Shown piece by piece: positions 1 to 7,059 of a DNA stretch of 21,817 nucleotides. Made by a program: the position numbers and the translations under genes. The stretch spans positions 1-21,817 of IMG/VR virus record IMGVR_UViG_3300022929_000257. The stretch is one strand, 5' to 3'. The stretch's first letter is position 1. Each line of letters starts with the position of its first letter. The notes under the pieces are model-generated. The model was not told the origin of the DNA, did not search any database, and saw only the letters and a program-made list of their open reading frames with translations. The stretch is from a virus.

Positions 1-1049
1 GCAGAAACTAATTCAGTAAACTTTTTACCATCTTCGTCCTCACGCTGGAAAGTAAATTTTAACTCACCACCATCGAACTGACCGATATTTGCCAACATTT
101 CTTTGGTCTCATCATCATAACCACCTAAAATATCTAATTGAGATAACGCTTCTTGACGTTGTGCAGATTTGACTGCAGTATTGGCTAACTCCTCATAATC
201 CATACCAAGAGCGTTTGCTTGAGCCCTTAACCTTCTCATTTCAGTGGCAGATATGGCAAAGTCACCCGTTTCAGAATTAAATGATACCGCAGCACTCGCA
301 GCATTTACAATAGACTCTTGAAGACCATCGATGTCATTTTGAGCCATGTTCATTAATTGGAACGGGTCTGCTAATGCACCAACAGCTCCACCCAACATTT
401 GGAACTCAGCAGCTAAATTAATAGCCTCAGAAGGGTCAAGTAATTTACCCGCTAAACTTGTAACATCAGCCATGTTAATTCTCAAAGCTTGAGAACGAGC
501 AACCATATTAGTAAATCCTTCAACACCATTCCTAAAATTATAAGAGTTGATGAGTTTTACATTATCTCCAACAGTTTTCAAGAATTGACCGGTATTTAGA
601 CCTAAAGACGCTGCTCTTTTACGTGCACTTTCAATTTGTTCGGCGGCTTGTGTTGGACCAACACCAATTGAATCAAAACCTTCAACAAGTGTAGCCATTT
701 CTTCAGCAGTAAGATTTGTGGCCTTTTGTATTGCGATAAAATCAGTTAACTGTTTATTAGTCAAAGTAACATTTCTTTGCATAATACTACCAATCGCAGC
801 CATCTGTACCCCAACTTCAGTTGCACTAACACCTAACGCCGTAAGGTCTTTAACTGATTGTGAAATAGTCTTTTGCATTTCTTGGGATGCTTTAGCTCCC
901 TGACCAAAAACATCCGCAGTTACTGACTTAGCAGCACTGTCAAATTCAAAAATCGCCGAACGTAGTTCTTTAGTATATTGAATGGCACTACTAATCGCGT
1001 CATTCAAATCTTTAGGACCACCACCACCACTGTTATCTTGTAAAAACAT
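1..1049 (-). CDS. Tape-measure-like tail protein, C-terminus beyond the left edge
   Basis: This reading frame is open from an ATG at 1049 to the left edge, giving 349 residues with no stop, so the gene is partial. It starts with MFLQDNSGGGG and continues as a mostly alpha-helical, Ala/Gln/Thr-rich sequence without transmembrane segments. This is the look of the N-terminal part of a phage tape-measure protein, which sets tail length inside the tube. The call rests mainly on position: tail tube, then assembly protein, then small ORF, then this gene, which is the standard order before the tape measure in long-tailed phages. A TATTTATA motif lies 15 bases before the start, and the leader has no Shine-Dalgarno sequence. 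No enzymatic domain is visible in the part present. It could be another large internal tail or hub protein. Confidence 0.6.
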   Translation of the reverse strand, partial: MFLQDNSGGGGPKDLNDAISSAIQYTKELRSAIFEFDSAAKSVTADVFGQGAKASQEMQKTISQSVKDLTALGVSATEVGVQMAAIGSIMQRNVTLTNKQLTDFIAIQKATNLTAEEMATLVEGFDSIGVGPTQAAEQIESARKRAASLGLNTGQFLKTVGDNVKLINSYNFRNGVEGFTNMVARSQALRINMADVTSLAGKLLDPSEAINLAAEFQMLGGAVGALADPFQLMNMAQNDIDGLQESIVNAASAAVSFNSETGDFAISATEMRRLRAQANALGMDYEELANTAVKSAQRQEALSQLDILGGYDDETKEMLANIGQFDGGELKFTFQREDEDGKKFTELVS

Positions 1050-1064
1050 TTAGACTATTTTACT

Positions 1065-1072
1065 TATAAATA
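1065..1072 (-). promoter_or_regulatory. Putative late promoter motif TATTTATA of the tape-measure-like gene
   Basis: An exact TATTTATA in coding sense, 15 bases before the ATG at 1049 and directly after the stop of the 50-aa ORF. It is one of nine exact copies that all sit before late-type genes in the same orientation. Confidence 0.6.
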
Positions 1073-1074
1073 CC

Positions 1075-1227
1075 TTAACGTGAACTTTGTCTACGTTTCT
1101 CGTTCAACTTTTCCATATCATCAATATACTTTTTGATAAAATACTTCCTTTCGAACGTAGGCATTTTAAGAAGGTCAGAATAGGAGAACCCCAATTCTTT
1201 GACACAATAATAAAACTCATCAAGCAT
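1075..1227 (-). CDS. 50-aa tail assembly chaperone-like ORF, possibly read by frameshift
   Basis: A 50-residue ORF from the ATG at 1227 to TAA at 1075. It contains an amphipathic helical stretch with a Met-Pro turn (LLKMPTFERKYFIKKYIDDM) and a charged tail. A small domain with an aromatic segment, Met-Pro and R-x-(F/Y)(F/Y) is, from memory, common beside T4_baseplate-type proteins in environmental T4-like phages. It lies between the gp26/gp51-like gene (stop 1241-1243) and the tape-measure-like gene, where other long-tailed phages encode the second part of the G/GT tail assembly chaperone. Its frame is open upstream to a TAG at 1309-1311, so it overlaps the end of the previous gene in the +1 (or -2) frame. 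No Shine-Dalgarno sequence precedes its ATG. It may be translated on its own or as an extension of its neighbour. Confidence 0.7.
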   Translation of the reverse strand: MLDEFYYCVKELGFSYSDLLKMPTFERKYFIKKYIDDMEKLNEKRRQSSR

Positions 1228-1240
1228 AGCTTGACGGTAA

Positions 1241-1990
1241 TCAGAAGAAAGGACGAAAAAACTCCGCCCCGAAGGCGATACGAGTCGACACCTTTTCTCC
1301 TGACGGGGCTACAAAAACACGGTCCAAATCTAACTTCGGTTCCGCACCTTCCATTGTGTTTCTAATATACTTAGAATCTGCAATCGGAAGATTGACAATA
1401 GTTGATGATATATCAGCCGGGTCCTTAGAACCATCAAACTCGACAATCATTTTTTCTAATCTCTTAGTAACCACAGGAGCAACCATACCATCAGGGTATG
1501 CGTCTCTCATCTTTTGAAGGTCTTGAATATCTCTTTGATTTAAGATACGACACTTAACCATTTTTTGACTAACAGGTAACATTAACTCAAATAAACCTTC
1601 ACCGTTTGGTTCAATAGTTGTCGGTTTAACATTTAACTCATCCAATAAAATACTTTGTTCAAAGTCCTTCATTGTTTTAGGGTCACGAAGATTGAATGTG
1701 TATTCAGGACCGAATGAAGAGTTTCTTAAGAAAATAAGTATTGCCTCAACATCACACTCCAACAATTCCATTGGGTCAAAACCAGGCTCATAAATTTTAT
1801 TTCTTAATAAAGTCATAATGATGTTGTCACCATTTCTTTGACCCAACAAAGTATTTTCATCCTGAGCTGTTAAATAACCTACTTTAATTGAGGACTTCCC
1901 ACTTTTATAGTACTTACCCTTCGAAGGTAATTGTACCACGTCATGAGGTAGGTTGAAGTCTTGTTGTCCGTATTGTGCTGCGTTGTCCAT
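1241..1990 (-). CDS. T4_baseplate-family (gp26/gp51-like) tail or hub assembly protein
   Basis: A 249-aa protein with an N-terminal LPSKGKYY motif and the following LTAQDEN segment. These are typical of the T4_baseplate family, which to my recollection includes T4 gp26 and gp51, proteins needed for baseplate hub assembly. The length agrees with the family (about 200-250 aa). The body has no membrane or secretion signals. It lies directly downstream of the tail tube gene and upstream of a 50-aa ORF and a tape-measure-like gene. In other long-tailed phages this slot holds tail assembly chaperones that coat the tape measure before tube polymerisation. The C-terminus ends in FFRPFF; the TTTTTT run at 1256-1261 just before the stop could allow a shift into the downstream frame. 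The family call is firmer than the choice between gp26 and gp51. Confidence 0.7.
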   Translation of the reverse strand: MDNAAQYGQQDFNLPHDVVQLPSKGKYYKSGKSSIKVGYLTAQDENTLLGQRNGDNIIMTLLRNKIYEPGFDPMELLECDVEAILIFLRNSSFGPEYTFNLRDPKTMKDFEQSILLDELNVKPTTIEPNGEGLFELMLPVSQKMVKCRILNQRDIQDLQKMRDAYPDGMVAPVVTKRLEKMIVEFDGSKDPADISSTIVNLPIADSKYIRNTMEGAEPKLDLDRVFVAPSGEKVSTRIAFGAEFFRPFF

Positions 1991-2007
1991 ATCTTATATA
2001 ATAAAAA

Positions 2008-2035
2008 AACCATAGAGAGTCTCCCCTCTATGGTT
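2008..2035 (-). terminator. Rho-independent terminator after the tail tube gene
   Basis: A 10-bp perfect stem (AACCATAGAG pairing with CTCTATGGTT) with an 8-base loop. On the minus strand it is followed by seven T residues (2002-2008 region). It lies 37 bases past the stop of the tail tube gene, so it would end the abundant tube transcript before the assembly protein gene. Confidence 0.85.
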
Positions 2036-2038
2036 AAA

Positions 2039-2046
2039 TATAAATG
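2039..2046 (-). promoter_or_regulatory. Variant late motif CATTTATA before the terminator hairpin
   Basis: One mismatch to TATTTATA in coding sense, 3 bases before the hairpin at 2008-2035 and 48 bases before the ATG at 1990. The same spacing between motif and hairpin is seen at 3706-3741, which raises its credibility. It would serve the gp26/gp51-like gene. Confidence 0.35.
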
Positions 2047-2071
2047 AACTGATTTTTTCGTAAATAGTATA

Positions 2072-2560
2072 TTAGTAAACTAAAATACATCTATCAGGAC
2101 GTAATGTCGCCGTGATAGTTGCAATACCATCATCACCATAACCAAGTGAATCAAAGTTCACGTCAGTTAGGAATGTTCCTTGTAAAATCCACTTTTCTAC
2201 TGCCACACCTGTTGGGTCTAACATTTCCAAGTTGATATTTTTCTTATAACCTGCAGCGTATCCCATACGACCAGTTACAGATTCAGCGTGTAAACGAACC
2301 CACTCCATTAACGCTTGAGAAGCTGAAGGACCGATTGGGTCACGGAATGTTACGTTTAGTGTGTTCCAAGTAAATCTACCTGCAACATATGTTGAAGTAT
2401 TCAAGAATGGAACTTCAACAGAATTGATTGATACTTGTGGACGTGAAGTTGACTCCACATACCAAGAGTTGATACCCAATGAAGAATCAAAGGTCATGAT
2501 GAACCTATTTTTTCTTTTTGGTTCATAAGGTATCGGCATTTTCATTAATAAATCAGCCAT
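2072..2560 (-). CDS. Tail tube protein (gp19-like)
   Basis: A 162-aa protein, almost the same length as T4 gp19 (163 aa). It polymerises into the inner tube through which DNA passes. Family-like features are the N-terminal segment ending in NRFIMTFDSSLG, the central WNTLNVTFRDPIGPSAS segment, the LMEWVRLHAES segment, and the beta-strand C-terminus ending near TATLRPDRCILVY. The strand pattern is that of a tube protein related to Hcp. The gene is next to the assembly protein and tape-measure-like genes, and the sheath lies upstream. It has its own TATTTATA motif 35 bases before the ATG, an A/T-rich leader without a Shine-Dalgarno sequence, and a strong terminator behind it. This is consistent with high, independent late expression of a major structural protein. 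Confidence 0.92.
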   Translation of the reverse strand: MADLLMKMPIPYEPKRKNRFIMTFDSSLGINSWYVESTSRPQVSINSVEVPFLNTSTYVAGRFTWNTLNVTFRDPIGPSASQALMEWVRLHAESVTGRMGYAAGYKKNINLEMLDPTGVAVEKWILQGTFLTDVNFDSLGYGDDGIATITATLRPDRCILVY

Positions 2561-2676
2561 TGTATTTTTGTTTTTATATTTTTTTGTTTATTACTTATAA
2601 ATAGTTGGAGTAGTGAAAATTTTTCTATTTACTTTGTTTTGAAAAACCACATTATATAGAAGCTAACTATAAATTT
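2561..2676. other. Intergenic region between the HAD gene and the tail tube gene
   Basis: 116 bases without a gene. It holds the late motif at 2596-2603 and a weak 5-bp hairpin at 2655-2671 just after the HAD stop. The rest is A/T-rich leader of the tail tube mRNA. Confidence 0.6.
2596..2603 (-). promoter_or_regulatory. Putative late promoter motif TATTTATA of the tail tube gene
   Basis: An exact TATTTATA in coding sense, followed by AG, 35 bases before the ATG at 2560. The flanks match the copy before the tape-measure-like gene (TATTTATAAGTAA in both). Confidence 0.65.
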
Positions 2677-3528
2677 TTATACTTCTTTTTTCTCTCCTCC
2701 TTTAGTTAAATAAGTTTTTACTGGTTTATCATCCTTATATTCTTTATCTAAGAAATTCTTAATGCTTTCAATATTTCCTGGGTCATCATCAGAAAAACCA
2801 ATCATAGGAACGAAATTATTTTTAATGTCGTTCTTAAAGAAAGCTCTCTGATTTAATTTACCAGCCATATCCTTTACATAAGAGATAAAGTTTTTAAGGG
2901 CTTTTATCTTTCCTTCTTCAGGGTTCGCAGCACTACCTTCACCATAAGTTACTGGGTGGAACTTTAATAAGTCCAAATACGATTCAACTATATCATCATC
3001 AGTCATTTCGTCCTCACCAGAGATGTCTCTAAAATTCTTGAGGTTTGAGATTAATTCTTCTTTATTAATACCCTTGTGATTAGTCATAATCATATTATAT
3101 ACAGCATCTTTTAATACCGAAGGTGTGTGTCCACGTGCCGTGATAATTGAGAAAATTGAACCTCCATTGATTGCCTCAACAAAATCATCCCATGAAGGAC
3201 CCGTCTCAGCAACCATTGCATCAACAATAAATTGTGAGTCACCTTCAGTAGTGAAGTTTCTATAAGGGTTTTCGGCGTAACCAACAATAGTATCACCTTT
3301 ATAATCAAAAGGTTCTTTACCTAAAACCCCACGATATTCTGCGAAGTCCTCAGTAGACATACCCACTTCTTTACCGTCCTCAGTTTGAACGATGATTTGT
3401 GTAGGCATCATCAAAATGTTGTCATCCCAGTCAAAAGCATAATACTTCATATTAGGATTACCCGCTTCGTCAAAACCCTCATTGAGTTGTTTTTCCTCAA
3501 TATATTCTCTTAAGATACTACGAATCAT
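2677..3528 (-). CDS. HAD-superfamily phosphatase-like protein in the tail cluster
   Basis: A 283-aa protein with the HAD signature. Motif I is FDWDDNIL (nucleophile D33, acid D35), motif II is the Thr of SIITARGHTP (T130), K207 may be the motif III lysine, and motif IV is GFSDDDPGN (D247-D249). All catalytic positions look intact, so an active phosphohydrolase is expected. The substrate cannot be read from the sequence; a 3'-phosphatase acting on nucleic acid ends, as in the T4 PseT HAD domain, is one option. The first 17 residues form a charged amphipathic helix ending LNE before Gly18, which matches a T4-type prohead protease site. The start ATG overlaps the stop of the 47-aa ORF as TAATG, indicating translational coupling. 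It is unusual between sheath and tube genes, and its late context suggests a virion or assembly role. Confidence 0.75.
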   Translation of the reverse strand: MIRSILREYIEEKQLNEGFDEAGNPNMKYYAFDWDDNILMMPTQIIVQTEDGKEVGMSTEDFAEYRGVLGKEPFDYKGDTIVGYAENPYRNFTTEGDSQFIVDAMVAETGPSWDDFVEAINGGSIFSIITARGHTPSVLKDAVYNMIMTNHKGINKEELISNLKNFRDISGEDEMTDDDIVESYLDLLKFHPVTYGEGSAANPEEGKIKALKNFISYVKDMAGKLNQRAFFKNDIKNNFVPMIGFSDDDPGNIESIKNFLDKEYKDDKPVKTYLTKGGEKKEV

Positions 3529-3671
3529 TACTTTGTCTCGTTTAGTCTCTCAATTAATCTTTCTAATTGTTCTTCTGAAATCACAATGTTTTGTGGTTTT
3601 TCAGAAAATGTTTTTACACCATTGTTCTCAACATTTAGGTGTTCCATTAAGTTTGATTTCTTAAATTCCAT
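3528..3671 (-). CDS. 47-aa hypothetical protein coupled to the HAD gene
   Basis: The ORF starts with ATG at 3671 (MEFKKSNLMEHL) and ends with TAA at 3528-3530. That stop overlaps the ATG of the HAD gene by one base (TAATG), a classic translational coupling junction. The 47 residues are hydrophilic, with a predicted amphipathic C-terminal helix (EEQLERLIERLNE). This resembles the short helices at the start of the HAD protein and near the middle of the superoxide dismutase fusion. Its first six residues, MEFKKS, are the same as those of the fusion at 10615, which may be chance. Function is unknown; a small partner or chaperone of the HAD protein is a guess. Confidence 0.65.
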   Translation of the reverse strand: MEFKKSNLMEHLNVENNGVKTFSEKPQNIVISEEQLERLIERLNETK

Positions 3672-3705
3672 GTTCTTATTTTAATTAAACGTTTAATAAG
3701 GCTAA

Positions 3706-3730
3706 TGGGGGTCACCATCGGTAACCCCCA
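3706..3730 (-). terminator. Strong hairpin after the tail sheath gene
   Basis: A stem of TGGGGGT with ACCCCCA, then one mismatch, then ACC with GGT around a 3-base loop. It lies 18 bases beyond the sheath stop. The following T-richness on the minus strand is modest (TTAGCCTTATT), so it may be a terminator of partial strength or an mRNA 3'-end stabiliser. Confidence 0.7.
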
Positions 3731-3733
3731 ATT

Positions 3734-3741
3734 TATAAATA
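3734..3741 (-). promoter_or_regulatory. Putative late promoter motif TATTTATA before the 47-aa ORF and HAD gene
   Basis: An exact TATTTATA in coding sense between the sheath stop (3749) and the hairpin at 3706-3730, only 3 bases from the hairpin and 62 bases before the ATG at 3671. It would drive the 47-aa ORF and the HAD gene. Confidence 0.55.
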
Positions 3742-3748
3742 TATCAAA

Positions 3749-6700
3749 TTAGATATCTTCGAAAGATGCTCCCGTTGGAGTAATCAAGAACTCAATATCG
3801 ATGAATTCAAGTGCTCTCGTTGGTTTCAAGTAGATTTTACCTGTCAATTGGTTATTATCCAAATCTTCAGGTGTGTTTTCTACAACCACACGGAAGTCGA
3901 TTAAACCTCTGTCTCTTCTAATAGAGTCTAAGATTGGGTTAACCGCATCTAAGAAGTCTTGTCTTACTTGGTCATCGTTCTGTTCGAACAACAATCTTAC
4001 CGCTACCGCCGAAATCAACTTACGAGCTTGTAACAACAATCTTCTTACATTAATTCTGTCAAGTGCAGATTCTCTAATTTGTAGAGTCTTATTACCCCAA
4101 ATTACTGTACCCACATCTGAGAATGTTGCGATTGGGTTCAATCTACCTTGGTATAATGTATCTCTATCTTCTTGAGTTAACTTCTTACGTGCTTTAACAG
4201 CATTTACCAAACCTCTTGTGTAACCCGCAGTTGCGAACCAAGGGAATGCGATGTTATCTGTTAACGCTAAGTTCTTAACAACCTCTGCCGTTGGTGGGAT
4301 GTAGATTTGTGTGTTGTTCACACTATCCCTTGTCAATACCCATGGGTAGTAAGTTGCCGTGTAGTTCGAATCTATATCTGACTCTTCTAAGTTATCCACT
4401 GCTTCATCAGGGTAGATGAAATCTGTTTCGAACGCTGAAGTATTAGGAACAAACATGTTGTAATCAGGAGTTGTACAGATGTAAATTGAATCTGCTCTAT
4501 CTGTTTCAATCATGTCAATCGCCTCTTCAACCAAGTTTGAGTGATTAGTGTAATCAATACCTGGTGTTGTGAAAATATTAATGTTCACTGCTTCAGGGTT
4601 TTCGAATGTTTTCTGACCCATTAAGTAAGCGTAGTAATCAGTGTTTGCCCAATCAGTTGAGTTTTCACCAACAGTGATTTGTTTGAATTGTCCCCATCCT
4701 GTTGCAGTTGGGAATGACACTGAAGGTGCTGCACCTAATAAGTAACCTGTACCACCCAATCTAAATGAATCTTGATTTGAACGGAACTCTCTGTAGATAT
4801 CCCATCCGTCAAAACCACCTTTAGGTAATAATGTGAACTTACGAGCATTTAATCTGTAGTAAGGGTTTGATTGTGATGTTGGTTCACTTCTGAATTCTGC
4901 ATCACCCACTTCAAACGCCGTTTCACCTGAAGTCACATATTGACCTGAAATCGTTACTACTGTTGCTCCTGAATCCATGTGGAAACCTTTTGTAAGGTAT
5001 GCCCAATTGTTACCTTCAGTAGCAGTACCCAAGTTAGTTGGGTTTTGTTTACCTTTATACATAAAGAAGTCAGAATCAATACCTACAGTATTTGAAATAC
5101 CTAAGTAAGTCTTTCTTACTTTATCACCTGCACTTCTTGAGATGTTACTACCACCTGTAGATGTACCGAATGGTGGGTTGTAAACTACCTCACCTGGTGT
5201 ATTATATTTTGTTTTGTATGCAATGAATGGACTCTTAGCTCCTGAGTACTCTCTAAAGTCGTAACCTTCGAAACCACAAGGAAGTGCATCTACAGGTGCA
5301 TCTTCATCCATTTCCAACATAATAAATTTAGACTTAAGTTCAAACTCTCCATTAGCAGTACCGACTTTCTTAGCTACATATCCATTTTCACCTGGACTCA
5401 TTGTACAGTTAGTGAATTTCTCAATAACTACAGGGTTTGCATCTGTATCAAAGAAATCACGAACGATGATGTCGAACGTTGAATTAGCAAATGAGATGTT
5501 AGCAATAGAAATCTTAACTTGGTTGTTAGCTGCATTACCATCAGAAATTAAGATAAATCTAAATAGTCTATCAACTTGTGAACCTCTCAATTCTGAAACC
5601 ACAAACGGAGTGTGTGGTGTTTGATATTGTTCCAAGTACCAACCGATTGAACTATTAGTTGCGTTATCTTCTCTTGCCGATGGAAGAGCAACTAAATCAC
5701 AGTTAAGACCACGAATTTTACCTTTTCTATAACCTTCAGTTAATAATGAGTAATAAACCTCTTCCGCAAATAATGGGAACTCATTTCTACTCTTACCAAA
5801 GTTTGTACCACCAAATACTTTATTGATGTAGTTAGTATCTGATAAAGTGAACGATGTTTTGAATGTGAAGTTATCACCGTCATTCGTTACACCTGAAATA
5901 CCAAATGAAGAATATGGGTTTTTCTGAACATCAGCATAATCACCTGAACAATCCATAATAACTTGTGAAACACCACTAGCCATGTAAACAGGACCACCAT
6001 CGTTATTATCGTTGATACCTCTTGAACGAAGTGTTGCCACAACTACATCATTGTACTCAGTAAATGCGGTTGCGTTATACGATAACACTGAACCACTTAA
6101 AGTACCTGAGAAGTTACCACCACCTAAGTCTGTGAAGTCAGAGTTCATAACAACATTGAATGAAATACCTGAGTAATTATCTTGTGAACCTGGTTCGAAA
6201 CATGCGTAGTACCAAGGGTCCATTAATGAATCGTCGTAATCCGCAACTGAATCGTATAGACCGTCAACAGATAAGAAGTTATTATCATCTGAAATAGTGT
6301 ACCCAGCACCAGTAAATGAATTATACACAGCATCTGTAACCACACCCCATTGTGCACCTGTAGTAGCACTTAATGAGTTATCTAATATTAGACTGTGAAC
6401 AAATGTTTGTAATTGACCCGACATTGTTGTTGAGTCACCATTGTATAATTGAATACTATCGTTAATGTAATCATTTAATGGAGATGAGAATGCCCCCGTG
6501 AACTCAACAGTACTTGTTGAACCTGTCGAACCAGTAAAGGTAACAGACCATGTAGAGAGAGTAGGGGTATCTAATGTTGAGGGGTCTAAGTTTGCTTGAG
6601 TTGTAATAGACCAAGACGGACCAGCATCGTAACCTGATAAACCTAATACTCTGGTTACAAATAATTGGTTTGATTGTTGTAAATACGCCTTCGCTATGTA

Positions 6701-6934
6701 AGCGGCTTCATATTTTGGAATCTGCGTGTTTACAAATTTTGTTGGATTTGTTCCTCCGAAGTAAGCTTGAAATTCGTCGAAGTTGGAGATGAATATAGGT
6801 TCGAATGCTGGACCCGATAAGGTCTCACCAACAATACCCATAGTAGTTACACCTACACTCTGTGCCACGAAACTCAAGTCTCTTTCTGATGTATAAACAC
6901 CCGGAGAAACGAAAACTTTGTTTGAACTTGCCAT
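3749..6934 (-). CDS. Tail sheath protein (gp18-like), enlarged
   Basis: The 1061-aa protein begins with the typical sheath start (FVSPGVYTSERDLSF) and has the early GIVGET segment. The conserved C-terminal sheath domain runs from about residue 940 (GTVIWGNKTLQ) to the end, with RINVRRLLLQARK and the closing strands of the subunit-linking arm. It forms the contractile outer tail sheath. T4 gp18 has 659 residues, so this one is about 400 longer. The extra material is mainly a Ser/Thr/Gly/Asp-rich beta-type region after about residue 110, probably surface domains displayed outside the sheath. The gene has its own late motif 31 bases before the ATG, no Shine-Dalgarno sequence (a poly-A leader before ATG), and a strong hairpin after the stop. 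Confidence 0.95.
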   Translation of the reverse strand: MASSNKVFVSPGVYTSERDLSFVAQSVGVTTMGIVGETLSGPAFEPIFISNFDEFQAYFGGTNPTKFVNTQIPKYEAAYIAKAYLQQSNQLFVTRVLGLSGYDAGPSWSITTQANLDPSTLDTPTLSTWSVTFTGSTGSTSTVEFTGAFSSPLNDYINDSIQLYNGDSTTMSGQLQTFVHSLILDNSLSATTGAQWGVVTDAVYNSFTGAGYTISDDNNFLSVDGLYDSVADYDDSLMDPWYYACFEPGSQDNYSGISFNVVMNSDFTDLGGGNFSGTLSGSVLSYNATAFTEYNDVVVATLRSRGINDNNDGGPVYMASGVSQVIMDCSGDYADVQKNPYSSFGISGVTNDGDNFTFKTSFTLSDTNYINKVFGGTNFGKSRNEFPLFAEEVYYSLLTEGYRKGKIRGLNCDLVALPSAREDNATNSSIGWYLEQYQTPHTPFVVSELRGSQVDRLFRFILISDGNAANNQVKISIANISFANSTFDIIVRDFFDTDANPVVIEKFTNCTMSPGENGYVAKKVGTANGEFELKSKFIMLEMDEDAPVDALPCGFEGYDFREYSGAKSPFIAYKTKYNTPGEVVYNPPFGTSTGGSNISRSAGDKVRKTYLGISNTVGIDSDFFMYKGKQNPTNLGTATEGNNWAYLTKGFHMDSGATVVTISGQYVTSGETAFEVGDAEFRSEPTSQSNPYYRLNARKFTLLPKGGFDGWDIYREFRSNQDSFRLGGTGYLLGAAPSVSFPTATGWGQFKQITVGENSTDWANTDYYAYLMGQKTFENPEAVNINIFTTPGIDYTNHSNLVEEAIDMIETDRADSIYICTTPDYNMFVPNTSAFETDFIYPDEAVDNLEESDIDSNYTATYYPWVLTRDSVNNTQIYIPPTAEVVKNLALTDNIAFPWFATAGYTRGLVNAVKARKKLTQEDRDTLYQGRLNPIATFSDVGTVIWGNKTLQIRESALDRINVRRLLLQARKLISAVAVRLLFEQNDDQVRQDFLDAVNPILDSIRRDRGLIDFRVVVENTPEDLDNNQLTGKIYLKPTRALEFIDIEFLITPTGASFEDI

Positions 6935-6965
6935 GTTTTTTAATTTCTTAAGAATTTATTTTTAT

Positions 6966-6973
6966 TATAAATA
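6966..6973 (-). promoter_or_regulatory. Putative late promoter motif TATTTATA of the tail sheath gene
   Basis: An exact TATTTATA in coding sense, 31 bases before the sheath ATG at 6934, within an A/T-only leader. Confidence 0.65.
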
Positions 6974-7005
6974 TTTCGAAAAATCTTAAAAAACATTTAC
7001 ACCAG

Positions 7006-7026
7006 CCCTATATTTATCGATTAGGG
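7006..7026 (+). promoter_or_regulatory. Inverted repeat around a late-like motif before the RHH gene
   Basis: CCCTA (7006-7010) and TAGGG (7022-7026) flank TATTTATC (7011-7018), a one-mismatch copy of the late motif in the sense of the ribbon-helix-helix gene that starts at 7060. Ribbon-helix-helix repressors bind inverted or direct repeats, so this could be an autoregulatory operator over the promoter. It is short, and chance is possible. Confidence 0.35.
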
Positions 7027-7059
7027 AGAATTTTTTCTGCCTTTTTTCACACTAATATT

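Noticed and set aside
2655-2671. Hairpin after the HAD gene as a terminator
   Set aside because: Only five A/T-rich base pairs and no adjacent T-run on the minus strand; listed only as intergenic content.
7006-7038. CCCTA/TAGGG repeat plus T-run as a plus-strand terminator
   Set aside because: No plus-strand gene lies upstream to terminate, the stem is 5 bp, and the loop holds a promoter-like motif, so an operator is more likely.
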